Assembly (NCBI GenBank): GCA_050291935.1
Contig: JBNKKR010000004.1
Location: 62,001-126,000 of the forward strand
Direction: 5' to 3'
Length of the DNA stretch: 64,000 bases
Source: Desulfocapsa sp050291935
GTDB taxonomy: Bacteria; Desulfobacterota; Desulfobulbia; Desulfobulbales; Desulfocapsaceae
The notes beneath the pieces were generated by a model. That model was not told the origin of the DNA. It saw only the letters and a list, made by a program, of their open reading frames with translations, and ran no database searches. Every line of letters begins with the position of its first letter. Within the stretch, counting starts at the first letter, position 1. Of the stretch, positions 10,032 through 17,873 are shown one piece after another. Made by a program: the position numbers and the translations under genes.

Positions 10032-11536
10032 TTGAAAATAACCTTTATTTTTTTTGTAATCATCATCACCAAATTTGTTTTACAGCCGATATGGAAATAG
10101 TCACAAATTATAAAAAGTATTAGAACAGAAGCAACATAGTAAGCCATTTTAAATATCTGGGCAGGTATGTTCAGAAAATCATGCTGAATCTGAAAAAACG
10201 GGTAAAAAATATTGGGGATCAGGGAGATCAATACTGGTGATATTATGTAATTGACATATTGTGTAAGCAAGACACCGCTTCCCTTTGTACATATAATAAA
10301 AAAGGGCATGAAAATAAGTATATTTGCTATTGAGATACCAATTGCAGCTCCTGTCAGTCCATATGTATATGCTCCAATGCTAACGCAAATAATAATACCA
10401 ATACATCTAAGAATCCCGGCATAAAGATATCGTCTCGATTGTCCTAAGGCTAAAGGGATCTGATCGAGTGTAGTCATTGCCGGCATTATAAAAGAGTTTA
10501 TTGCAAATATTTTCATGTAAAATGAAGAATCGATCCATTGTGGTCCAAAGTATATTCGTATTATGTCATCTGAAAAAATAAAACAAAATGCTGATATAGG
10601 CATTGTTACCCAGCTGATAATATGTAAAAAGTTGTAATAATATTGGAGGAATTGTTCTTTTTCATTTTGAAGAGAGGATAATGCTGGTAATGCTATTGAA
10701 AAAAAAGCCATCCTGAACTGTTCAGTTACCATTTGAGGTACCTGATTGCCTTTGCCGTATATTCCCAGTGATGTGGTATTTGTAATACGGCCAATGATAA
10801 TTTTATCTATATGCTTGGAGAGTGTTGAAAATGCATTTAACCCAGCAACATCTAGTCCGATTTTTATAAATTTTTTGGTCTCTACATATCGTGTTGGTAA
10901 GCCTGGGATCCATTTGAGGAAATGCCAGGAACTGAGAAAAATAAAAAAACTTTGCGAAACATTCATCCATATCAGAGCCCAATACCCATATTGTTGCCAT
11001 GCTAGGATGATTCCAATGATTGTGCTTCCAACACGGGAGGATACTGTAATAAAAGCAATTTTCTTAAATTCCATTTGCCTCTTAAGCAATGCTTGGTGCT
11101 GTACCGAAGCGCCACCAAAGAGGAATGCGATCGATAATGTCATTGTTACTAAAACAAGCCTGCTATCATTGTAAAACCATACTATCACAGGAGAAAGGGC
11201 AATAACAATTAGCATTGAAATTACACCTACACAACTATTGATCCAGAATAAATTACTTACTTGGTAATGCGTTATTGTCTTCTCTCGTATTGTTGCAGTA
11301 GAAAGCCCCAAATCTTTAAATATTACTGCAAAGCTTACAAGTACTGCGACCATGGTGAAGACGCCATAATCGGCTGGTGTCAGGAGTCTGGCAAGAATTG
11401 CTGCACGAATTATCGCTAGTATCAACAATAAACATTGAGAAGCCAAATTGGCGATACCAGCGTTTATAGATTTACTTTTGATATCTTTTTTAACTTGGGC
11501 TGTATCAAAAAGATGCGTATATTTGCTATTTGACAT
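10028..11536 (-). CDS. wzx: Polysaccharide repeat-unit flippase (Wzx/WzxC family)
   Basis: A 502-residue integral membrane protein of the MOP exporter superfamily. The N-terminal part (NAGIANLASQCLLLILAIIRAAILARLLTPADYGVF) is the conserved start of WzxC-type lipopolysaccharide biosynthesis flippases, with the L-[LT]-P-x-[DE]-[YF]-G motif. About 12-14 hydrophobic segments follow along the length, as usual for the family. It would move the lipid-linked oligosaccharide from the inner to the outer leaflet of the cytoplasmic membrane before polymerisation by the Wzy-like protein encoded at 7374-8705. It overlaps the next glycosyltransferase by four bases. The symbol is used in the generic sense. 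Confidence 0.88.
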   Translation of the reverse strand: MSNSKYTHLFDTAQVKKDIKSKSINAGIANLASQCLLLILAIIRAAILARLLTPADYGVFTMVAVLVSFAVIFKDLGLSTATIREKTITHYQVSNLFWINSCVGVISMLIVIALSPVIVWFYNDSRLVLVTMTLSIAFLFGGASVQHQALLKRQMEFKKIAFITVSSRVGSTIIGIILAWQQYGYWALIWMNVSQSFFIFLSSWHFLKWIPGLPTRYVETKKFIKIGLDVAGLNAFSTLSKHIDKIIIGRITNTTSLGIYGKGNQVPQMVTEQFRMAFFSIALPALSSLQNEKEQFLQYYYNFLHIISWVTMPISAFCFIFSDDIIRIYFGPQWIDSSFYMKIFAINSFIMPAMTTLDQIPLALGQSRRYLYAGILRCIGIIICVSIGAYTYGLTGAAIGISIANILIFMPFFIICTKGSGVLLTQYVNYIISPVLISLIPNIFYPFFQIQHDFLNIPAQIFKMAYYVASVLILFIICDYFHIGCKTNLVMMITKKIKVIFK

Positions 11537-11615
11537 TTTTTGTATGAGATTCTTCCAAGAGAAGCGGTCTCGAATTTTAGAGAATTGTTTCTAAGGAGCT
11601 GATGTCAGCCTCGCT

Positions 11616-12248
11616 TTATTCACTTTTTATCTTCGATAATTTTTCTACTTCTTTTATTCTTTCAGAAAATTTAACTCCATCACGTTCGTACCACGGAGCA
11701 GAATCTTTAATGATTTTAGCCGGTGATCCAGCTACCAATACATTGTTTTTGTCAATGGGTTTATTTACTAAAGAATTAGCTGCGATAGAGACATTTGTCC
11801 CAATAGTAATATTTTTCCCGGAGATTATACTTCCAGTAGATAGGTACAAACCATCACCAATGTGTTTTTGATCTCCAGCAATACATGTTGAGGTATGGAG
11901 AACACAGAAGTTTCCAGCTATAGTACTACTATTTATAACAATAGTTCCATAATGAGGTATTAATAATCCGTATCCAAATGAGTTACATCCGATACTAAAA
12001 CCAAGCTTAAATCCTAAACTTGAGAATCTTAATTTATGATAAATATACAGTAATGAGAATTTCTTTTTTTTTGTATTTTCATAGTAAGCAACGTATCTCA
12101 CAGACTTAAGGTACTTCAATATCAAATTATTGTATCTGGCAAAAATGAAAGAGAAAACAATTTCTTTTAGTGTCGTTTTAGCAGGAACCCCGGACATAAT
12201 TCTGTCAGCTGCTATGTAAAAATGAAGTTTGTTTTTGTTGTCAATCAT
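11616..12248 (-). CDS. Serine-acetyltransferase-like LbH acyltransferase
   Basis: A 210-residue protein whose second half is a left-handed beta-helix: IGCNSFGYGLLIPHYGTIVI, IGDGLYLSTGSIISGKNITIG and the closing AANSLVNKPIDKNNVLVAGSPAK. It resembles serine O-acetyltransferase relatives found in capsule and colanic-acid clusters, which acetylate sugars rather than serine. The N-terminal third is helical and less conserved. Its first bases overlap the end of the transposase remnant upstream, so the native upstream part of the operon was cut there. Probable role: O-acetylation of a glycan residue with acetyl-CoA as donor. Confidence 0.82.
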   Translation of the reverse strand: MIDNKNKLHFYIAADRIMSGVPAKTTLKEIVFSFIFARYNNLILKYLKSVRYVAYYENTKKKKFSLLYIYHKLRFSSLGFKLGFSIGCNSFGYGLLIPHYGTIVINSSTIAGNFCVLHTSTCIAGDQKHIGDGLYLSTGSIISGKNITIGTNVSIAANSLVNKPIDKNNVLVAGSPAKIIKDSAPWYERDGVKFSERIKEVEKLSKIKSE

Positions 12249-12598
12249 TGCAAAATTCCTATCGTGGTATGTATATTTGATTTTTTTGGTTCTTTTGTAT
12301 TTGAGTTGAAAGCCCGAGATTCAGTAAACCGCAATGTCGATGGGTCTTGAGGTGGAAAATAAATTACATTATTGAAATCGAATGCCATTCTCTTCAACTG
12401 CTTTATTTGGTTGTTGATGCCCTCGGAGATAACCAAAGTTTTGTGAATCCATTGTTTCAGGTTGGTTTGGGCGGAGTTGTGGAGGTCGGCCCGGTATACT
12501 TCGAGGAATTGTTCCTTGAGCAGCATGGCGCTATAGACCCGGTTGTTGGGGTCTATTAGTTGATCCAGAACGCTTTGCTGTCGTTTTGATTTTTGCAT
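12245..12598 (-). pseudogene. ISL3-family transposase remnant with internal deletion
   Basis: A 117-codon frame carries two pieces of an ISL3-type DDE transposase joined directly. Residues about 8-45 (DQLIDPNNRVYSAMLLKEQF) match the segment after the catalytic core, normally about 100 residues before the C-terminus. Immediately after it, SEGINNQIKQLKRMAFDFNN is the conserved end of the same family (usually S-x-G-x-x-E-G-x-N-x-x-I-K). The stretch between them and the whole N-terminal DNA-binding and catalytic region are missing, so it cannot transpose. The last ~30 residues have no recognisable homology. No terminal inverted repeats could be found by eye. Confidence 0.7.
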
Positions 12599-12689
12599 CG
12601 CAGCAGAATGAACCGTTTGTTGGTAATGCGGCAGCTCAGCAAGACCAGTGATTTTTTCTTATTTGGTTTTGCTTATGTTGTTTGTTGTT

Positions 12690-13140
12690 GAAATTACAGT
12701 ATGTCTTTTGAATCCCCTTCAATAAGTTATGGTTTGCTTCCCATCCATATTTATTAATGAGTGAAGTATCCAGAAGCTTTTTGGGGTACCATCTGGTTTG
12801 CTCGAATCAAAAACAACTTCCCCTGAAAATCCAACGACGTGCTTTATCATTTCTGCAGTTTCTTTGATTGTTTGATCACTTCCTGTTCCCACGTTTAGAA
12901 AGGAAGGGGAAGGGGGAAGATTTTTTTTTCCCATTACAAAAATGCATGCCGCGGCCATATCATCAACATGCAGAAATTCTCGGTAAACTTCTCCTGTACC
13001 CCAGAGTATAACTTTTGCTTGGTGATCTGTCTTGAGTTGGCCTGTTTTTGATGAGTAACCTATTGCATTTTGTATATCTTCTGGGATTGGTCCATAGGTT
13101 TGCTCATCCTTTTGGATGGCTTGAAGATTCTTTTCTGCTG
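12690..13140. repeat. Direct repeat, copy A (fcl 3' segment)
   Basis: About 450 bases that repeat, in the same orientation and almost base for base in the central part, the segment at 20856-21307. The two copies are about 8.2 kb apart and flank the SNF2/ATPase/hipBA block. This copy has drifted at the ends (the fcl stop region and the 13100-13140 part), as expected for the non-functional one. Confidence 0.92.
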
Positions 13141-13144
13141 TCAC
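12690..13144 (-). pseudogene. Partial, frameshifted second copy of fcl (GDP-L-fucose synthase)
   Basis: A fragment of about 140 codons, nearly identical to the C-terminal 40% of the intact fcl at 20841-21926 (it includes ILWGTGEVYREFLHVDDMAA). It lacks the NAD(P)-binding N-terminus. Near 12786 one base is missing compared with the intact copy (GGGGTACC against GGGAGTACC), which shifts the frame and replaces the proper C-terminus. The similarity stops near 13140; the next 224 bases up to the AlbA-type gene contain only short, interrupted frames. It is a dead relic of duplication or recombination and marks one boundary of the accessory block. Confidence 0.9.
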
Positions 13145-13368
13145 GAATCATAGCTGTCCTGATTGTCATTTATTCTGATCGTGTGATGACCAGTTTTTGG
13201 TGCGCCATGAAATTCAACCATATTTGCTTCGCGAAGTTTTTTATAACGCTCAAGGCTTCGTTGGAAAATATTGAGTTTCTTTTTTCAGTTTGGTGGAAAG
13301 TATACGTATCTATCACTGTCTCAACCCATTTTTCGGTAAAGAAAACAGATGCCTCTTTTCAATTTATA

Positions 13369-14133
13369 TTACCCTTTGATATGTTCCAGATATTGTTTTC
13401 CTTTGGCGGTTTGCCTGTATTTTTGCAATCTACTTTTTGGTTTCTCCGGGATTGTCATTTCAATGAGATTGGCGTTTATGGCCGGTCTCAGGTAGTTGTC
13501 GGTGAAATTATCTATGTGTTTTAGCTTTAGTTTATCTTGAAGCTTGTTTCGGCTCATTTCCTCGGTGCAGGCTTGAAGAAGTTTGAGTATCTCTTTGGTA
13601 ACTTGCCCGGTGACTTGTCTCCTTTTGAAAGCAACTGTGAACCAGTTGGTTTCAGTTATCAGCTCTGGAGAGGGACTGCCAAGGTCAGTACATAACTGCA
13701 GTATCCGGGTTATCCCACTACCAATCTGTTCAACCAAATCCATTCGGTAAAGCATGCTGAACAAAAGAGGATTTTTGGGGATGCTCTTGTGTCCCAAATC
13801 TTCTGGTTGCATGCCCGCAGGTAGACCACCTGGGCTGATAATTTCTACCCGGTCTTGGAAGATGTGTACCTGAATGTTGGCAGTGGAGCGGTAATCCCTG
13901 TGAGCGATTGCGTTTACCAACGCTTCTCTCAGAGCATCAGTAGGGAATTCCAGCACTTCATCTCGTCCTGTTCCGGTGATGATGAATTCGGTGTTTAGTT
14001 TTGCCTGCAGGTAAGAAATAGTCTCTTGATAATTTGTGTAAAGATCATGGTCAAAATCCTTACGATCCAGAATTTTTACTTTTGATATACCTGTCGCAAT
14101 AGTGTTGATTTGCCGGTTTGCCTCGGCCCCCAC
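13369..14133 (-). pseudogene. Truncated AlbA_2/RecG-like ATP-binding protein (C-terminal part)
   Basis: A 254-codon frame contains the C-terminal two thirds of an AlbA_2-domain 'ATP-dependent DNA helicase RecG-like' regulator: FPTDALREALVNAIAHRDY and the GHKL-type piece VEIISPGGLPAGM, then GSGITRI, then a winged-helix tail (VTGQVTKEILKLLQAC). The N-terminal AlbA_2 (Schlafen-like) domain is absent. Recognisable homology begins near residue 18 (KVKILDRKDF); the bases upstream belong to a different gene, an AAA ATPase fragment in another frame. The product might still be made from an internal start, but the family normally needs its N-terminal domain. The tail is homologous to the small fragment at 21941-22225. 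Confidence 0.75.
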
Positions 14134-14186
14134 AGGAAGAATGTTTCCTTGCCAGGTGGCGGTAAACGTAATTTTCTTTCAAGCAC
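14076..14186 (-). pseudogene. N-terminal stub of an AAA ATPase (DUF4143-type)
   Basis: Starting at a GTG (14186) with a GAGGA ribosome-binding site 8 bases upstream, a 36-codon frame encodes KLRLPPPGKETFFLWGPRQTGKSTLLRQ, the first beta strand and Walker A loop (GPRQTGKST) of ATP-binding proteins of the DUF4143 kind. It then runs into a stop, because the rest of the gene has been replaced, in another frame, by the AlbA_2-type C-terminus. This is direct evidence for a recombination junction close to 14085. The signals in front of it (RBS and inverted repeat) are intact, so it may still be expressed as a peptide or drive the downstream frame. Confidence 0.7.
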
Positions 14187-14216
14187 AACTTTTATCCTCT
14201 ATTTTTTTTAAGTTAT

Positions 14217-14244
14217 ACTTGAAAATATCATGAATTTTTCAAGT
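14217..14244. repeat. 28-bp near-palindrome in front of the ATPase stub, possible operator
   Basis: ACTTGAAAA and TTTTCAAGT are perfect inverted arms separated by ten bases whose centre (TCATGA) is itself symmetric. It lies about 30 bases upstream of the GTG start of the ATPase stub. Position and symmetry suggest a repressor-binding site or promoter-overlapping operator; no regulator can be named. Confidence 0.5.
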
Positions 14245-15007
14245 GTCAATTGAAAATTGCAGGGTGCTTGGTTCGTGGATTCCACTCTTTCTCTATGCTC
14301 CATGATGCTCGAAGCAAATATCTACGTTTTTAGAATACCTTAAAATTCAGATAAGTTGTGAAAGAAATGTTTTGGCAGGGACGATTGCGGGACGATGGAG
14401 TGAGAAACAATCGCCTTCAATGTATTCGTGGTCAATAACTACCTGCAGAGCGTGGGGAGCAGCAGTTTTTTTCTGGAATCTGGCGAGATGCGGACTCAGT
14501 GGCAAAAAACAAGACCAATTTAGTGTGTATCGTAAAATGGTCCGAACTGTTTTACGATTGAGGTGATATTGGTTCGGGAAATAGTATGTCATTTTGTTTC
14601 AAAGTAGGGGGATTTTTATGCAATCCTTCTCTCAATTGAACAAGCGGTTCCAGTCCCGGTTTTTTTTAGAAAGGCTTCTGTCAGATTGTCGCTGGGTTGG
14701 GTTATTGCGGGGGATCGATTCGAAGAGCAGGGCCGATTTTATGCTCAATTGCAGAACAAACATCAGAGAAGGGGATTCGTTCCTGTTCCAGCCTGATATT
14801 GTTGCCATAGGAGTTGTTACGAAGAGCAGTATAGAGTTTAGCTCTATCCGCCGCCACGATGCATGATGGTAGTTGCTGTGGCCCAAGACGGCGGTGAGCA
14901 GCCGTGATTTCGTACCTACAAACTGCCTTTCGGCGAGCCCCTGTATCCAGTCGAATATTTGTTGGCAACAATGAGTATTGCAAAATTCACACAATGTTCA
15001 CCAAAGG
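14245..15007. other. Gene-poor stretch with only decayed or unassignable frames
   Basis: About 760 bases between the ATPase stub and the hairpin contain only short frames on both strands (the longest about 120 codons, 14632-14994, minus strand), none with a recognisable family or a convincing ribosome-binding site. Two overlapping minus-strand frames near 14630-14990 could be one decayed gene split by a frameshift. The GC content appears higher than in the neighbouring glycosyltransferase genes. It is best read as accessory DNA in decay. Confidence 0.5.
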
Positions 15008-15106
15008 CGAGCCGAGACGACTGCATCTGCTTCGTCTCTGAATCAAAAGGCATAGCATACTATGGCCTGTTGATTCGTTCCTCGCATATGCAGCCGTCTC
15101 GGCTCG
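15008..15106. repeat. ~100-bp imperfect palindrome (MITE/REP-like hairpin)
   Basis: The outer arms CGAGCCGAGACGACTGCAT and ATGCAGCCGTCTCGGCTCG pair with one mismatch over 19 bases. Further in, GAATCAA and TTGATTC pair, and the centre GGCATAGCATACTATGGCC is almost symmetric. Read on either strand it would fold into one long hairpin. It lies 14 bases from the end of the SNF2 gene, where it may also act as a transcript end. The form suits a non-autonomous mobile element or REP-type repeat; whether other copies exist cannot be seen here. Confidence 0.75.
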
Positions 15107-15119
15107 TGAGCAATCCGGG

Positions 15120-17783
15120 CTAAAACCCGGGCAATTTGAATTTTAAGGTTACTTCACCGGTCTTTTTATCAAGGGAAACCAGTTTCTCATCTCCACCATC
15201 TGCTGCCTCGATTTTCTGTCCGGTGGCCATTTCCAATAGGCCGGAGATAAAGGACATGCCCTGATTCAGCACGGCTTCCATCTTTTCCGGAGACTGTTCC
15301 ATGGGAGAGGAACTCCTGGCGGCCGCTTCCACGGGATGCTCGCTCTCCTGTTCTTCTCCCGTAAAATCAATTTCTTTTTCTTCTTCTTTAAGAACTTCCG
15401 GATTGAGGAAGTGTGGAGTGTCTTCTGGCAGCTCTTCCGAGGGGATGGGTTCCATGGTTGGAGTCTCCAGCTCTTCACCAAGCATTTCCCGCAACCGGTT
15501 GACCATCTCCTGGCGTTTTTCACGGTCAAACATTACCTCATCCACACCACCATCGAAAACACCGCTGAACAACTCACCCTTAAGTTGGATTCCGGCCATG
15601 ATCCGCATCTCAATACTTCCCTTGCAGATTAGATTGATCACGTTTACGCAGTTGCTCTTCTGGCCAATACGGTTAACCCGGCCGATACGTTGATTGAGTT
15701 TTGCCGGATTCCAGGGCAGCTCGAAATTGATAACACAATCGGCGGCCTGCAGGTTGAGACCGGTACCTCCAGCATCGGTGGAGAGGAAAACCTTACAATC
15801 CGGATTTGTGCTGAATTCATCTATCAGGGCTTGACGTTTTTTCACTGGAACTTTGCCGGAAAGTTCCACAAAGGGGATTCCAACTCGGGACAGGTGTTTG
15901 CCAATGAGAAAGGTCATGGTTGTCCATTCACTGAAGATGACCACCTTTCTGTTATTTTCCACCACCAGCTCGTCGAGGATGTTCGCTAATTCATCGAGTT
16001 TTGGTGAAATGTTGCTTTGCCGGTCAATGAGATGCGTTGAATCACAAACCTGACGCATTTTCAGTAGCAGAATCTGGATTTTACGCACATCCAAGGGGGT
16101 CAGAAACTTCTTATTTAGTAATGGTAACAGGGACTGACTGTAGCCACTATGTATTTCTGCCTGTTTTTCATGGAGATCGAGAAAATAGTCGTTTACGATC
16201 TGTTCCGGCAGATCATCCAGCACCTCCTCTTTGCGGCGGCGAATGACCAGTGGTTGTAGTTTTTCGTGGAGTTTTTCCAGGTTACGATATCCTAAAATCT
16301 GGCCTTTTTTATGACGGCTGAGGAGAAAATGGTCTGCTGCAAACTTCCACAGAGGACTGAGTAGTTCGGGATCAAGGAACTGGACAATGGAGTAAACATC
16401 CTCCAACTTATTTTCCAGTGGAGTACCGGTGAGTACCAGCGCGTGCTGTTTGGGCAGGCTCTTTACGGCTTCAGCGGTTTTGGTTTCAAAATTTTTGATC
16501 CGCTGGGCCTCGTCCAGAATGATTAGATCCGGTTTGAAACGGGAAATGATGGTGACATCGCGCAGCACGGCCTCATAATTGGTAATTTTAAAAAGGGACT
16601 CATCTTCACGGTACTGACGCTTTCGATTCCTGGCTGATCCCGCAATTACTTCCGCTTTTTCGTTGGTGAAACGTTCAATCTCCCGCTTCCACTGATCCTT
16701 TAACGAGGCAAGGGTCACCACCAGCACTTTGGAAAAACCAAAAATCTCCTTCTTGAGAACTGCCAGGCCAATGGCCTGCATGGTCTTACCGAGACCCATT
16801 TCGTCTCCAATAAGGGTGGCTCGTTTATAGAGGCCGAAACGAATACCTTCTTCCTGATAAGGGTAGGGGGATAACTTGAGAAAACTCTTGGCGTCGGGCA
16901 ATGGGGAGTTGGCGGCGGTGGCAAGTTCCATGGCAAGAAGCTGCCGTGCCATTTTCTCCATGACAGACTCCTGAATTCGCGCTCGTTTATGTGTTTGGAA
17001 CCGCTCGACAAAGGGCATAAAGTCAGACAGCTCCGCCAACCGGTAGTGACCCCTATCTGTGAAAACCGCTGTAACGATCTCTGCCAGAGGATCGTTTTCC
17101 ACAAAGGATTGTTCATGAAAAAGTCTTGGTCGAGCTGTTTTTGCATCCCAAAAGATATCCACATAGGGGAAGCGTTCCCGCTCCACCTGCTGTTGGAATG
17201 TTTTAATCTCTGCAATATGTTTGGTCAGAAAGAGTATATGTTTACAGGTTCCAAGGCTGTTTGATAAAAAATCAGGGCAGGAACAGTGTCCTGTTCCAAC
17301 AACAGGATTGTGCAGGGTCACCTGATATTGCTTCCCCTTGGGAGTTGTGAGTAGATGGTCTCCCTTGAACATATCACCCAGAGTCACCGTAAACTGCTCT
17401 ACCCGAGCTCGCTTGTTGCGATCGTCCATGGCCTGCTGTTTGATCTCCTCGGGTAGGAGAAATCTCTCTTCCTCTGTTGCCGGAAGAGGCGGCTTTGGGG
17501 GTAGTTCATCCACAATGTCCAATAAATCCAGCAGCACCGCAACAACATGCTTACATCCTTCTCCAGGATAGGGGCAGTCGCAGTCAAAGGTAATCTCTTT
17601 GCCGATGTTCACTTCGGTGGTATAGTCACCAAAGTTACCATCGACCTCGTACACATATTCTCCATTCTGCTGGTCATAATCGATACGGTGATATGCCCCA
17701 TATCGATACAGGTCTTCTCCCCGTTGAAATATGATTTTCGAGTCGGCAATGGATCGTATGGCTTCTATGGTTAATCCTTGCAT
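15120..17783 (-). CDS. SNF2-family helicase-like ATPase with two SWIM zinc fingers
   Basis: An 887-residue protein. Two SWIM-type zinc fingers lie near the N-terminus (CDCPYPGEGCKH around residue 70 and CSCPDFLSNSLGTCKH around residue 170). The SNF2 motor follows: motif I GDEMGLGKTMQAIG around residue 325, the DEAQ box IILDEAQRIKN around 425, and the C-terminal helicase lobe with FLSTDAGGTGLNLQAADCVI and QRIGRVNRIGQ (motif VI). The last ~150 residues are acidic and low in complexity. Such proteins translocate on double-stranded DNA or remodel bound proteins; bacterial members include RapA relatives and many in mobile or defence loci. It lies inside the accessory block, so a defence or mobile-element role is possible but not shown. 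Confidence 0.92.
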   Translation of the reverse strand: MQGLTIEAIRSIADSKIIFQRGEDLYRYGAYHRIDYDQQNGEYVYEVDGNFGDYTTEVNIGKEITFDCDCPYPGEGCKHVVAVLLDLLDIVDELPPKPPLPATEEERFLLPEEIKQQAMDDRNKRARVEQFTVTLGDMFKGDHLLTTPKGKQYQVTLHNPVVGTGHCSCPDFLSNSLGTCKHILFLTKHIAEIKTFQQQVERERFPYVDIFWDAKTARPRLFHEQSFVENDPLAEIVTAVFTDRGHYRLAELSDFMPFVERFQTHKRARIQESVMEKMARQLLAMELATAANSPLPDAKSFLKLSPYPYQEEGIRFGLYKRATLIGDEMGLGKTMQAIGLAVLKKEIFGFSKVLVVTLASLKDQWKREIERFTNEKAEVIAGSARNRKRQYREDESLFKITNYEAVLRDVTIISRFKPDLIILDEAQRIKNFETKTAEAVKSLPKQHALVLTGTPLENKLEDVYSIVQFLDPELLSPLWKFAADHFLLSRHKKGQILGYRNLEKLHEKLQPLVIRRRKEEVLDDLPEQIVNDYFLDLHEKQAEIHSGYSQSLLPLLNKKFLTPLDVRKIQILLLKMRQVCDSTHLIDRQSNISPKLDELANILDELVVENNRKVVIFSEWTTMTFLIGKHLSRVGIPFVELSGKVPVKKRQALIDEFSTNPDCKVFLSTDAGGTGLNLQAADCVINFELPWNPAKLNQRIGRVNRIGQKSNCVNVINLICKGSIEMRIMAGIQLKGELFSGVFDGGVDEVMFDREKRQEMVNRLREMLGEELETPTMEPIPSEELPEDTPHFLNPEVLKEEEKEIDFTGEEQESEHPVEAAARSSSPMEQSPEKMEAVLNQGMSFISGLLEMATGQKIEAADGGDEKLVSLDKKTGEVTLKFKLPGF

Positions 17784-17873
17784 GGATGCGCCTCAAGAAA
17801 ATGTTAAAATGTTATAATATACCGGTAGGTTCGGTGTTGTCCGGTTGTTGGGTAGTGCATTTAGTTATTTTAG

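Noticed and set aside
13145..13368. Short minus-strand frames between the AlbA-type gene and the fcl fragment, one reminiscent of a RelE/HigB end
   Set aside because: About 45 codons only, interrupted by stops, no start signal; similarity to toxin families is too weak to claim.
14347..14592. 81-codon minus-strand frame in the decayed region
   Set aside because: No family similarity, no ribosome-binding site, and an equally long frame exists on the opposite strand.
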